Below are positions 45,815 to 53,325 of a stretch of 64,000 bases of DNA, one piece after another (position 1 is the stretch's first letter; each line of letters opens with the position of its first letter). A program made the position numbers and the translations under genes. The notes under the pieces are model-generated. The model did not search any database and was not told the DNA's origin. It saw nothing but the letters and a program-made list of their open reading frames with translations. The stretch comes from an uncultured Tropicimonas sp. (GTDB lineage Bacteria > Pseudomonadota > Alphaproteobacteria > Rhodobacterales > Rhodobacteraceae), in contig CANMIP010000003.1 in NCBI GenBank assembly GCA_947497945.1, positions 124,001 to 188,000 on the forward strand, written 5' to 3'.

Positions 45815-47206
45815 ATGACCAAACTAACGAATACGCCTTGGGACAAGCTTGAGATCGGCATGGAAGCGGAGGTTCGCCGCATCTGCCGCGCCGACGATTT
45901 CTTCGTTTTCGCGAATATTACCGGCAACATGAATCCGAAGCACTTCCCGCGGATGAAGGAAATCGAGGGAGAGGCCGGGCTGCATGAGCCGGTGGCGCCG
46001 GCGATGTGGGTATCGACGCTCGTATCCTCTGCGCTTGGAAACAAGCTGCCGGGGCCGGGCACGCTCTACAAATCGCATAATGTCGAGTTTCACGAGCGGG
46101 CCCATGACGGGGACGAGTTGATCGTCAAGGTCCGCCTGACGGACAAGCTGGACGACAATGTCGCCCGCTTCGACTGCCAGATCGATACCACCGAGGGCAA
46201 ACACCTCATGGACGGGACGGTCGAGGTCTATGCACCGCTGGAGGCGATGGATTACGATGCCGGGGACATCCCGGGGATGATCGTCCAGAAGCACGTGCAT
46301 TTCGACAAGATGCTCGCCGAGGCCGAACCGCTTCCGCCGCTGAAGACGTCGGTTGTCGCGCCAGAGACGGAAGATTCGCTGCTCGGCCCGCTTCTGGCAG
46401 CGGACCACACCATTATCGATCCGATCCTTATCGGCGACGAAGCAAAGATCCACGCCGCGGCCAAGGCGATCGGCCGGGACATCTCCGGGTTCCAGCTGAT
46501 CCACGAGCCCAATCACAAGCTGGCCGCTGCCATCGGCGTCCGCCTGGTGCATGAGGGCAAGGCGCAATCGGTCATGAAGGGCAACCTGCATACCGACGAG
46601 CTGCTCGGCCAGATCGTCAAGCGTGACGGCGGGCTGCGCGTCGGGCGCCGTCTCAGCCATGTCTTCGTGATGGACGTTCCCGGCCTGACCCACCTTCTGC
46701 TGATCTCGGACGCGGCAATCAATATTGCGCCGGATCTGGAGACCAAGGTCGACATCACTCAGAACGCCATCGATCTCGGACATGCGCTCGGGCTTGCCGA
46801 ACCGAAAGTCGGCATTCTTTCCGCTGTCGAGACGGTGACGCCGAAGATCCCGTCCACGCTGGATGCCGCCGCGCTCTCCAAGATGGCCGAACGCGGCCAG
46901 ATCCGCGGCGCGCTGGTCGACGGTCCGCTGGCGATGGACAACGCGATCGATATCGAGGCAGCGCGCACGAAGGGCATTCGCTCCATGGTTGCGGGTCAGG
47001 CCGAGATCCTGATCGCGCCGAACCTGGAAAGCGCCAACATGCTGGCCAAGGAGCTGACCTTCATCGCCCATGCGGAAGCGGGCGGCGTTGTCATCGGAGC
47101 CAAATGCCCGGTCATCCTGACCAGCCGTGCCGATGACGAGAAGGCCCGCCTGGTCTCCTGCGCCTGCGCGGCGCTGTATGCCTACAGGAAATCGCCGCCG
47201 GCCTGA
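45815..47206 (+). CDS. Bifunctional enoyl-CoA hydratase/phosphate acetyltransferase
   Basis: The 463-residue protein has an N-terminal MaoC/hot-dog domain (residues about 1-150; DDFFVFANITGNMNPKH, YKSHNVEFHERAHDGDEL) fused to a phosphate acetyl/butyryl-transferase domain (PILIGDEAKIHAAA, SVMKGNLHTDELL, ISDAAINIAPDLETKVDITQNAI). The C-terminal part would make acetyl phosphate from acetyl-CoA. The acetate kinase gene that usually partners it is not adjacent in this window. CAGGATTGG precedes the ATG. Confidence 0.9.
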   Translation: MTKLTNTPWDKLEIGMEAEVRRICRADDFFVFANITGNMNPKHFPRMKEIEGEAGLHEPVAPAMWVSTLVSSALGNKLPGPGTLYKSHNVEFHERAHDGDELIVKVRLTDKLDDNVARFDCQIDTTEGKHLMDGTVEVYAPLEAMDYDAGDIPGMIVQKHVHFDKMLAEAEPLPPLKTSVVAPETEDSLLGPLLAADHTIIDPILIGDEAKIHAAAKAIGRDISGFQLIHEPNHKLAAAIGVRLVHEGKAQSVMKGNLHTDELLGQIVKRDGGLRVGRRLSHVFVMDVPGLTHLLLISDAAINIAPDLETKVDITQNAIDLGHALGLAEPKVGILSAVETVTPKIPSTLDAAALSKMAERGQIRGALVDGPLAMDNAIDIEAARTKGIRSMVAGQAEILIAPNLESANMLAKELTFIAHAEAGGVVIGAKCPVILTSRADDEKARLVSCACAALYAYRKSPPA

Positions 47207-47232
47207 GACGCGGCACATTTCCGACAGGATCG

Positions 47233-47260
47233 AAACGGGCGGCCTTGTGCCGCCCGTTTG
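47233..47260 (+). terminator. Terminator after the phosphate acetyltransferase gene
   Basis: AAACGGGCGGC-CTTGT-GCCGCCCGTTT is a perfect 11-bp stem 26 bases past the stop. The T tract is short and partly within the stem. Confidence 0.75.
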
Positions 47261-47386
47261 CAGTTCGGGGACCCGGAGCCCCTGTCGACCTGAAACGGGA
47301 CGAAGCCCCTTCCGCCGGTGCCCCCCGCCCCGCGGAGATCCCGGAGAGCGCGGCCGCAATCGGTGGGCCATTCTCAGGTCACCCCC

Positions 47387-48334
47387 TCAGTTCACCGGCG
47401 AGAGCAGCGCCACGCTGTCATGGAAGGCCGCGATATTGGCGCGTTGCAGCGCGCCCATCGCCTTCCGGGTCGAGATCGTCGCCGAGCCGATATGCGGCAA
47501 GGCCAGGACATTCTCCAGCTCCCGAAACCGCGGATCGATCTCCGGCTCGCCCCGGAACACGTCCAGCGCCGCTCCCCCGAGCCGCCCGTCCTCGAGCGCC
47601 GCGATCATGGCCGCCTCGTCGATCGTCGTGCCGCGCGAGATGTTGACAAGGATCCCCTCCGGCCCGAGTGCCTCCAGCACCTCGGCGGAAATGTAGCCCT
47701 CGGTCTCCGGCCCGCCGACAATGGCGACGACCATGAAATCCACCGCCCCCGCGAGCAGGACTGGATCGGCATGATAGCGCCAGCCTTCCGGCACCGGCTT
47801 GGGCGCGCGGGAATGGTAATGGATCTCCATCTTGAAGGCGGCCAGACGGTTGGCAATCTCGCGTCCGATCCGGCCGAGGCCGACAATCCCGACCCTGCCC
47901 CCGCTCACCCCCCGGGCCAACGGCACCGGGCCCTCTGTCGCCCAGCGACCGGCCTGCAGATACCGCGCCGCAGGCACCATCCGCCGCGCCTGCGCGATCA
48001 GCATCGCCACGGCGAGATCGGCGACGTCATCGGTCAACACCTCCGGTGTGTTGGTTACCCGAACCCCGCGCGCGCTGGCCGCGGCGACATCGACCGCCTC
48101 GAAGCCGGTGCCGAACTTCGCCACCAGCCCGAGCGCCGGCAGGAGATCCATCTCCGCCCCGCCCAGAGACACCTGGCTCCTGTAGGCGATTGCCCGAACG
48201 GACCGGCGCAGCGCCTCTTCGAGCCCGGCGATCTCTCCCGGCCCCGGCAGTTCCGTCGTCCGGTACGCCGCACGCATGGGTCCAAGATCCCAGTCCGGGT
48301 ATTTTCCGATGACGAGCAGGGATGGGCGGGACAT
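47387..48334 (-). CDS. D-isomer-specific 2-hydroxyacid dehydrogenase
   Basis: The 315-residue NAD(P)-dependent enzyme has the Rossmann motif VGIVGLGRIGREIANRL and the catalytic set Arg (NISRGTTIDE), Glu (FRGEPEID) and His (ALPHIGSAT). It reduces 2-keto acids such as glyoxylate or hydroxypyruvate; the precise substrate is not determinable. GGAGG lies just before the ATG at 48334. It diverges from the ilvB leader across about 270 bases of gene-free DNA. Confidence 0.9.
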   Translation of the reverse strand: MSRPSLLVIGKYPDWDLGPMRAAYRTTELPGPGEIAGLEEALRRSVRAIAYRSQVSLGGAEMDLLPALGLVAKFGTGFEAVDVAAASARGVRVTNTPEVLTDDVADLAVAMLIAQARRMVPAARYLQAGRWATEGPVPLARGVSGGRVGIVGLGRIGREIANRLAAFKMEIHYHSRAPKPVPEGWRYHADPVLLAGAVDFMVVAIVGGPETEGYISAEVLEALGPEGILVNISRGTTIDEAAMIAALEDGRLGGAALDVFRGEPEIDPRFRELENVLALPHIGSATISTRKAMGALQRANIAAFHDSVALLSPVN

Positions 48335-48601
48335 GAAAACCTCCGGCGTTTTCCCCTCGCTATCCCGATCCGGCCGGCCCGAAAAGACTTCCCCCCCTGG
48401 CAATCGGCCAGATCGACGGTGCGCCCGCCCGCGCGGCGCCCTTCGGAGGGCAATAATCCCCGGCCGAAACCGGCACCCGTCCGGACATGCATGCCCGCAC
48501 AGACCGACGCCCCGGCTATCGCAGGCAGCTCCCTCAGAGCACAGCCACGAAATATTGTTTCGCGGCGCAGAACGGCTGCGACACTATATCCAAAATTGCC
48601 G
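48335..48601. other. Divergent intergenic region
   Basis: No gene seen. It holds the promoter of the 2-hydroxyacid dehydrogenase gene on the left and leads into the ilvB promoter on the right. Confidence 0.4.
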
Positions 48602-48630
48602 TTGACGACCCTTCCGCCCCCACCTATGGT
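48602..48630 (+). promoter_or_regulatory. Probable sigma-70-type promoter of ilvB
   Basis: TTGACG (48602-48607) and TATGGT (48625-48630) are separated by exactly 17 bases. Transcription would start near 48637, about 25 bases before the leader peptide ATG. Confidence 0.65.
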
Positions 48631-48661
48631 CTCCCGCACAAACGCAAGGGAACCCCAGAGA

Positions 48662-48709
48662 ATGGCACTCATTCTTGTACTCGTAGAGGAAAGGCGCATG
48701 GGCCGGTAA
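48662..48709 (+). CDS. ilvB leader peptide (15 aa)
   Basis: The short ORF encodes MALILVLVEERRMGR. Codons 3-8 are Leu-Ile-Leu-Val-Leu-Val, an uninterrupted run of branched-chain amino acids, as expected of an attenuation leader. It is followed by alternative stem-loops and a terminator ahead of acetolactate synthase. Ribosome stalling on these codons when charged Leu/Ile/Val-tRNA is scarce would favour the antiterminator. Too short for the ORF track. Confidence 0.88.
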   Translation: MALILVLVEERRMGR

Positions 48710-48738
48710 CGGTTGACCATAACGGTACCCCATGCGCC
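48693..48738 (+). promoter_or_regulatory. Antiterminator stem of the ilvB attenuator
   Basis: GGCGCATGGG (48693-48702) pairs perfectly with CCCATGCGCC (48729-48738). The 5' strand lies in the last leader codons and would be covered by a ribosome reaching the stop codon. The 3' strand shares two bases with, and abuts, the terminator stem. Confidence 0.75.
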
Positions 48739-48761
48739 CTCGTCATCGACGGGGGTTTTTT
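48737..48761 (+). terminator. Attenuator terminator upstream of ilvB
   Basis: CCCTCGTC-ATC-GACGGGGG (one T-G pair) followed by TTTTTT forms an intrinsic terminator 28 bases after the leader stop and 36 bases before ilvB. Confidence 0.85.
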
Positions 48762-48796
48762 ATTGCCGCAACGCCAGACCTAGATGGAGAAGCAAG

Positions 48797-50551
48797 ATGG
48801 CGCAGCAAATGACCGGAGCAAGAATGGTGGTTCAGGCCCTGAAGGACCAGGGCGTGGACGTCGTGTTCGGCTATCCCGGCGGTGCCGTGCTACCCATTTA
48901 TGACGAGATCTTCCAGGACCAGGGTATCAAGCACATCCTCGTTCGCCACGAACAGGGCGCCGCCCATGCCGCCGAGGGCTATGCCCGCTCGACCGGCAAG
49001 CCCGGCGTTGTCCTGGTCACCTCCGGCCCGGGCGCGACCAATGCTGTCACCGGCATCACCGACGCGCTGATGGATTCGATCCCGATGGTTGTGCTGTCGG
49101 GCCAGGTCCCGACCTTCATGATCGGCTCGGACGCCTTCCAGGAGGCCGACACGGTTGGCATCACGCGGCCCTGCACCAAGCATAACTGGCTGGTCAAGGA
49201 CACGGACGATCTCGCCGCCACGATCCACCAGGCCTTCCATGTTGCCACCTCCGGCCGTCCCGGCCCGGTGCTGATCGACGTGCCCAAGGATGTCCAGTTC
49301 GCCAACGGCACCTATCTGGCTCCGAACGAGATCCAGCAGGGCCATTACCGCCCCAAGGTCAAGGGCGACACCGAGATGATCACCGAACTGGTCGCGGCGA
49401 TGGAGACGGCGGAACGCCCTGTCTTCTATACCGGCGGCGGCGTGATCAATTCCGGCAATATCGCCAGCCAGCTGCTGCGCGAATTTGTCGAGGCCACGGG
49501 CTTCCCGATCACCTCGACGCTGATGGGGCTCGGCGCGTATCCGGCCTCCGGCCAGCACTGGCTGGGCATGCTTGGCATGCATGGTCTCTACGAGGCCAAC
49601 CTGGCGATGCATGGCTGCGACCTGATGATCAATGTCGGCGCGCGGTTCGACGACCGGATCACCGGCCGGATCGCCGATTTCTCGCCGAACTCGATCAAGG
49701 CGCATATCGATATCGACCCCAGCTCGATCAACAAGGTCATCCGCACCGACCTGCCGATCATCGGCGACGTCGCCCATGTGCTCGAAGATGCGCTGCGCAT
49801 CTGGAAGGCGCGCGGGCGCAAGGTGAACAAGGAAGGGCTGGCCAAGTGGTGGGCGCAGATCGAGGAATGGAAGGAGGTTCGCTGCCTGACCTTCAAGAAT
49901 TCCGACAAGATCATCAAGCCGCAGCACGCGCTGCAGCGGCTGGAAGCGCTGACCAAGAAATATGACCGCTATATCTGCACCGAAGTGGGGCAGCACCAGA
50001 TGTGGGCGGCGCAGTTCATGGGCTTCGAGGATCCCAATCGCTGGATGACCTCCGGGGGGCTGGGCACGATGGGCTACGGCCTGCCCGCCTCCATCGGCGC
50101 GCAGGTGGCCCACCCGGACAGCCTCGTCATCAACGTGGCCGGCGATGCTTCCTTCATGATGAACATCCAGGAGATGGGTACGGCGCGGCAATTCAACCTG
50201 CCGGTCAAGCAGTTCATCCTGAACAACGAGCGTCTGGGCATGGTCCGCCAGTGGCAGGAGCTGCTGCATGGTGAGCGCTATTCCCACAGCTGGTCCGAGG
50301 CACTGCCCGATTTCGTCAAGCTCGCCGAAGCCTTTGGCGGCAAGGGTTTCCAGGTCTCCGACCCAGCCGATCTCGACGACGCGATCATGGAGATGATCGC
50401 CTATGACGGGCCGGTGATCTTCGATTGCCTGGTCGAGAAGCACGAAAACTGCTTCCCGATGATCCCGTCGGGCGAGCCGCATAATTCCATGCTGCTCGGT
50501 GAGGCCTCGACCAAGGACGCCATCGGCAGCTCCGGCGCGGTCATGGTCTGA
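48797..50551 (+). CDS. ilvB: Acetolactate synthase, large catalytic subunit
   Basis: The 584-residue ThDP enzyme makes acetolactate and acetohydroxybutyrate for valine, leucine and isoleucine synthesis. It shows VFGYPGGAVLPIYD, VRHEQGAAHAAEGYARSTG with the catalytic Glu, TSGPGATNAVTGI, the FAD region GARFDDRITG and the ThDP motif VAGDASFMMNIQEM. It is preceded by a branched-chain amino acid attenuator. The regulatory subunit gene ilvN, which normally follows, is absent: a terminator lies 75 bases after the stop. Confidence 0.96.
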   Translation: MAQQMTGARMVVQALKDQGVDVVFGYPGGAVLPIYDEIFQDQGIKHILVRHEQGAAHAAEGYARSTGKPGVVLVTSGPGATNAVTGITDALMDSIPMVVLSGQVPTFMIGSDAFQEADTVGITRPCTKHNWLVKDTDDLAATIHQAFHVATSGRPGPVLIDVPKDVQFANGTYLAPNEIQQGHYRPKVKGDTEMITELVAAMETAERPVFYTGGGVINSGNIASQLLREFVEATGFPITSTLMGLGAYPASGQHWLGMLGMHGLYEANLAMHGCDLMINVGARFDDRITGRIADFSPNSIKAHIDIDPSSINKVIRTDLPIIGDVAHVLEDALRIWKARGRKVNKEGLAKWWAQIEEWKEVRCLTFKNSDKIIKPQHALQRLEALTKKYDRYICTEVGQHQMWAAQFMGFEDPNRWMTSGGLGTMGYGLPASIGAQVAHPDSLVINVAGDASFMMNIQEMGTARQFNLPVKQFILNNERLGMVRQWQELLHGERYSHSWSEALPDFVKLAEAFGGKGFQVSDPADLDDAIMEMIAYDGPVIFDCLVEKHENCFPMIPSGEPHNSMLLGEASTKDAIGSSGAVMV

Positions 50552-50625
50552 GCCGACCGGCTGACGCCGAAACGGACCGGCGGTGCGCTTTGGCCACCGA
50601 CCGATGCGCAAGGCACCGAGAACAG

Positions 50626-50658
50626 AACACCCAGCCAGTCCTCCTGGCTGGGTGTTTT
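50626..50658 (+). terminator. Terminator of ilvB
   Basis: AACACCCAGCCAG and CTGGCTGGGTGTT form a perfect 13-bp stem followed by TT, a strong intrinsic terminator separating ilvB from the accessory region. Confidence 0.88.
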
Positions 50659-51039
50659 CATATGTCTCGGGGCGTCTGGCGGGCGTGCGGATCGGATTTG
50701 GAAAGGATCGCCTTGAAAGATCTCTGCGACGACGCGCGGAGACTGTCTGTGCTTTTGTCGACACGCACGCCGCAAGAGGGCTTTACTGGCGAAGCATCCC
50801 CGTTTGATCCTGAAGCCCCCCTTATTCGCCGGCGCGGCGACGGGCAGTGCAGAGCCCTTCTTGCCCGAAGCTTCTGGTTGCACCCGTGATGGCCCTGCCG
50901 ACTTCGCGATGGGCGCAGCGAATGGAAGTTCACAGTCCAGACTTCCCGTTCTCTGGAACGACGGCGCGGCTGCCATGCCGACCTTGCGCCCAACCAACAA
51001 AATCAGTCGGATTTCTTGCTTCCGGGTATACGCGGACCT
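50659..51039. other. Intergenic stretch, no gene recognised
   Basis: Several short overlapping frames are present but none has a ribosome binding site plus sensible protein. Composition differs somewhat from the surrounding genes; it may be decayed DNA. ilvN is not here. Confidence 0.4.
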
Positions 51040-51207
51040 TTACGGAAAGTTGCACGCTGGAAGCCTCGCGCGCTCCCCCTCGGACAGATCAACAGGGCAA
51101 AGTGCTTTCACACTGGCTCTGGCAATTTCCTCTTCCGACTTGTGATGTCCCGAAGCGCAACCTGCGAGGAAGACGAACAGCATGACGTAGGAATGAACTC
51201 TCTTCAT
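51040..51207 (-). CDS. Small lipoprotein (55 aa)
   Basis: This ORF, too short for the track, encodes MKRVHSYVMLFVFLAGCASG followed by a hydrophilic tail with two further Cys (KALCPVD, PACNFP). Positively charged start, hydrophobic core and a perfect lipobox LAGC make a lipoprotein signal peptide, so the mature product would be about 39 residues anchored to a membrane. The ribosome binding site is weak (GGGAACG). It may be an entericidin-like or pilus-secretion-like small lipoprotein; I do not recognise it. Confidence 0.5.
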   Translation of the reverse strand: MKRVHSYVMLFVFLAGCASGHHKSEEEIARASVKALCPVDLSEGERARLPACNFP

Positions 51208-51418
51208 TGTCGAAGCGTTCCCGGCATCGAGCCGTTGGCGTCAGCTTGCCACAAGCGCGCTTTGTATCGCGAAGGACAGAACCGGTCGCCCAAAACCACA
51301 GTTGCACCAAGGGTGTGAGCCTGTCTGAGACTGGCACAACAACCGGAAAACACAGTGGCTTCGAAGTGAGTTCGACTGTCCGGCGCCCTGTTCAAGGCCG
51401 CCGGACGTTGCTCGATAA

Positions 51419-51432
51419 AACGGTTAACCGTT
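51419..51432. repeat. 14-bp palindrome AACGGTTAACCGTT at the end of the next gene
   Basis: This perfect palindrome overlaps the stop codon of the exported-protein gene at 51424. There is no T tract. Possibly a protein-binding site or part of a weak terminator. Confidence 0.4.
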
Positions 51433-51948
51433 CTGTTCCATGTTGCACTTGCGGGCAGCTTCAATGGCCTTCAGCGTTCCGTCCAGGCTGACGGAGAACG
51501 CATAGGAATCTTCCGGGAAGACGATCATTTCATATTTCTTCATGACGTCTTCGACGAATTGCGGGTTGTTGGTCAGGAAGTACCCCCCAACATAACCATC
51601 GGCGAGGTTCTTGGTTTTCGGCATTGCCTCGGCGCTGTAGAGGTTGCCATCCAAAGACAGGACAATGGGTTTCTTCCGGTTCTTCACCTCGGCGTTCTGT
51701 GTGAACACTCCAAGATAGCCAAAATCGTGATCCTTGGTCAGGCCCATTTGCACGACGTTGGCATTTTCGTCCATTCGCTCGATCAGGCAGGCGCCGCGGC
51801 CTTCATCCACGTAGATCGTCCAACCCGATTCTTCACCCCATGAAGTAAAGGTAGAATCCTTCGACGGTAGAACGTCCGACGCAGCGAAAGCTTGCGCTGC
51901 AAATACGGTGGCAACGGCGGCAGGCGCCAAGAAACTGAATTTCAACAT
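51424..51948 (-). CDS. Conserved exported protein of unknown function (174 aa)
   Basis: A signal peptide (MLKFSFLAPAAVATVFAAQAFA) is followed by WTIYVDEGRGACLIERMD, NVVQMGLTKDHDFGYLGVF, FPEDSYAFSVSLDGTLKAIEAARKCN, a pattern I have seen in uncharacterised alphaproteobacterial proteins, loosely like the IalB fold. The two Cys near the start and end of the mature part may form a disulphide. GGGGAGA precedes the ATG at 51948. It lies 171 bases from the SYLF gene on the same strand. Confidence 0.78.
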   Translation of the reverse strand: MLKFSFLAPAAVATVFAAQAFAASDVLPSKDSTFTSWGEESGWTIYVDEGRGACLIERMDENANVVQMGLTKDHDFGYLGVFTQNAEVKNRKKPIVLSLDGNLYSAEAMPKTKNLADGYVGGYFLTNNPQFVEDVMKKYEMIVFPEDSYAFSVSLDGTLKAIEAARKCNMEQNG

Positions 51949-52119
51949 GATTATCTCCCCATCGAGGCGATTCACAATCGAGACGCCTACACGCAAAAGT
52001 TGCACTGGATCCGCCAGCATCTCAAGGCGCATGTCAGTCCAGAACACTCAAAGAGGATTCAGTCGGACGAGGCGGCGACGCCACCTCTATTCGGTTCGTC
52101 GAGAAGCCCATCGGCCCAC

Positions 52120-52845
52120 TCAGTTCAGAGTGGGATCGACCCAGTATTTTGTTCCTGCGGCAGTGGCCGAGGCTTTCCAGCCCTGATCCGTGATGTAGAA
52201 GATCGCCCGCCCATCGACAAAAGTCTTGTTCAAGCTCGTCTTCTCATCTCCGAACATCGTTCCGGCGTCGGCCGTGGCGTCATACCCGGTGGTAACGAAG
52301 GCGTCGAAATCGTCCTGACGCTCAAAGAGGATGACAACCTTGGTTTCAAATCCACCAACACCCAGTGACAATCCGACACCGGCTGATCCCATGATCATGT
52401 AGATCGGCAGACGTTCGTCTCGAGACACGGCGACACCGCGACCGGTCCCCGCAGCCACACCGCCAATCACCAGCTTCCGTGTGTCAAACACGGCAACGCC
52501 AGCACTTCGTTCAATCAAGGACGCCGTTTCGGGCTGTTCCGTGAGCAGGCGTTCAAACGTGGCCCTGGCCATCTCGTCGAGTTCTGCTCGAGTTGCCTCC
52601 GGGGTCGCTTCGTTCGTCAGCAGATCGATTGAAGACTCGATGCTGTCTTCAACCTGGCCAGCGATCCGGCCCGCGCCTTCGATGGCGGCGTCGCCCGCAA
52701 TCGAGGCTCCCTCCTTCACAAGGTCGGCGCCCTCCTGAACCTTTTCGACGCCCTGCAGGAGCTTGTCGCGGAAAGACTGCGCGTTCACCGCTACCGCAAA
52801 TGCGAATAGCGAAGCTGAGAGGGCTATAGTCCGGAGAATGAGCAT
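52120..52845 (-). CDS. SYLF (YSC84-type) domain exported protein
   Basis: The 241-residue protein has a signal peptide (residues 1-22, AFAVAVNAQ), a heptad-like linker (LQGVEKVQEGADLVKEGASI) and a SYLF domain: ERSAGVAVFDTRKLVIGGVAAGTGRGVAVSRD, MGSAGVGLSLGVGGFETKVVILF and DGRAIFYITDQGWKASATAAGTKYW. It lacks the Tat motif and lipobox of the paralogue at 19643, so the two are exported by different routes. Role unknown; lipid or membrane association is suggested by the domain. Confidence 0.87.
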   Translation of the reverse strand: MLILRTIALSASLFAFAVAVNAQSFRDKLLQGVEKVQEGADLVKEGASIAGDAAIEGAGRIAGQVEDSIESSIDLLTNEATPEATRAELDEMARATFERLLTEQPETASLIERSAGVAVFDTRKLVIGGVAAGTGRGVAVSRDERLPIYMIMGSAGVGLSLGVGGFETKVVILFERQDDFDAFVTTGYDATADAGTMFGDEKTSLNKTFVDGRAIFYITDQGWKASATAAGTKYWVDPTLN

Positions 52846-53325
52846 ATGGAGAACCTGACGAGCGCTGATTTCAGAGTCATTCGCGCAGCGCCAGCCGTTC
52901 GCGTCAAGTCACCATGGTTTTACAAAGTACAGCTGTCACCGTTCTCTGTATTCTCTACGAGCGTCCGATCCTGGGACGCCAGTTGACTTGCTCGAATGCT
53001 GCGTATTCGAAACAGGCTCTACGGCTCAACGACAGGCACGCGCAGCAAGCCGACGCCCGGCCTCCTCACGCCAACGGCGGCAATGTCCGCTTCCGCGACC
53101 AGGAACCGTGTCATTGCAAAGCTTCGCTTGCGCTGCCTTCGCGGACGACCAGGGACGAAGCGGGCGCGGCCAAGACGTCAAGCCGATGCCGCGACGAAGG
53201 TGAGGCCCGCATCAGGCCCTGTCCGACCGGACCTGCCCGACCGGGTGCAGGCGGGCTGCGACCTCCTTGGGATGGCAATCACCCTGGCCGAGGACGTCCC
53301 CTGATTGTCCCGGAAGACCCCGCGC
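52846..53325. other. Intergenic stretch, no gene recognised
   Basis: Nothing I can support as a gene or RNA. It separates the SYLF gene from the end of the protease operon. Confidence 0.4.

Noticed and set aside
47318-48709. 463-residue plus-strand ORF ending at the ilvB leader
   Set aside because: Antisense to the hydroxyacid dehydrogenase; only its last 16 codons, from 48662, form the real leader peptide.
49588-50764. ORFs antisense to ilvB (122 and 624 residues)
   Set aside because: Mirror frames of a clear acetolactate synthase.
50659-51039. Possible decayed IS or gene after ilvB
   Set aside because: No transposase motif, terminal inverted repeats or recognisable protein could be found.
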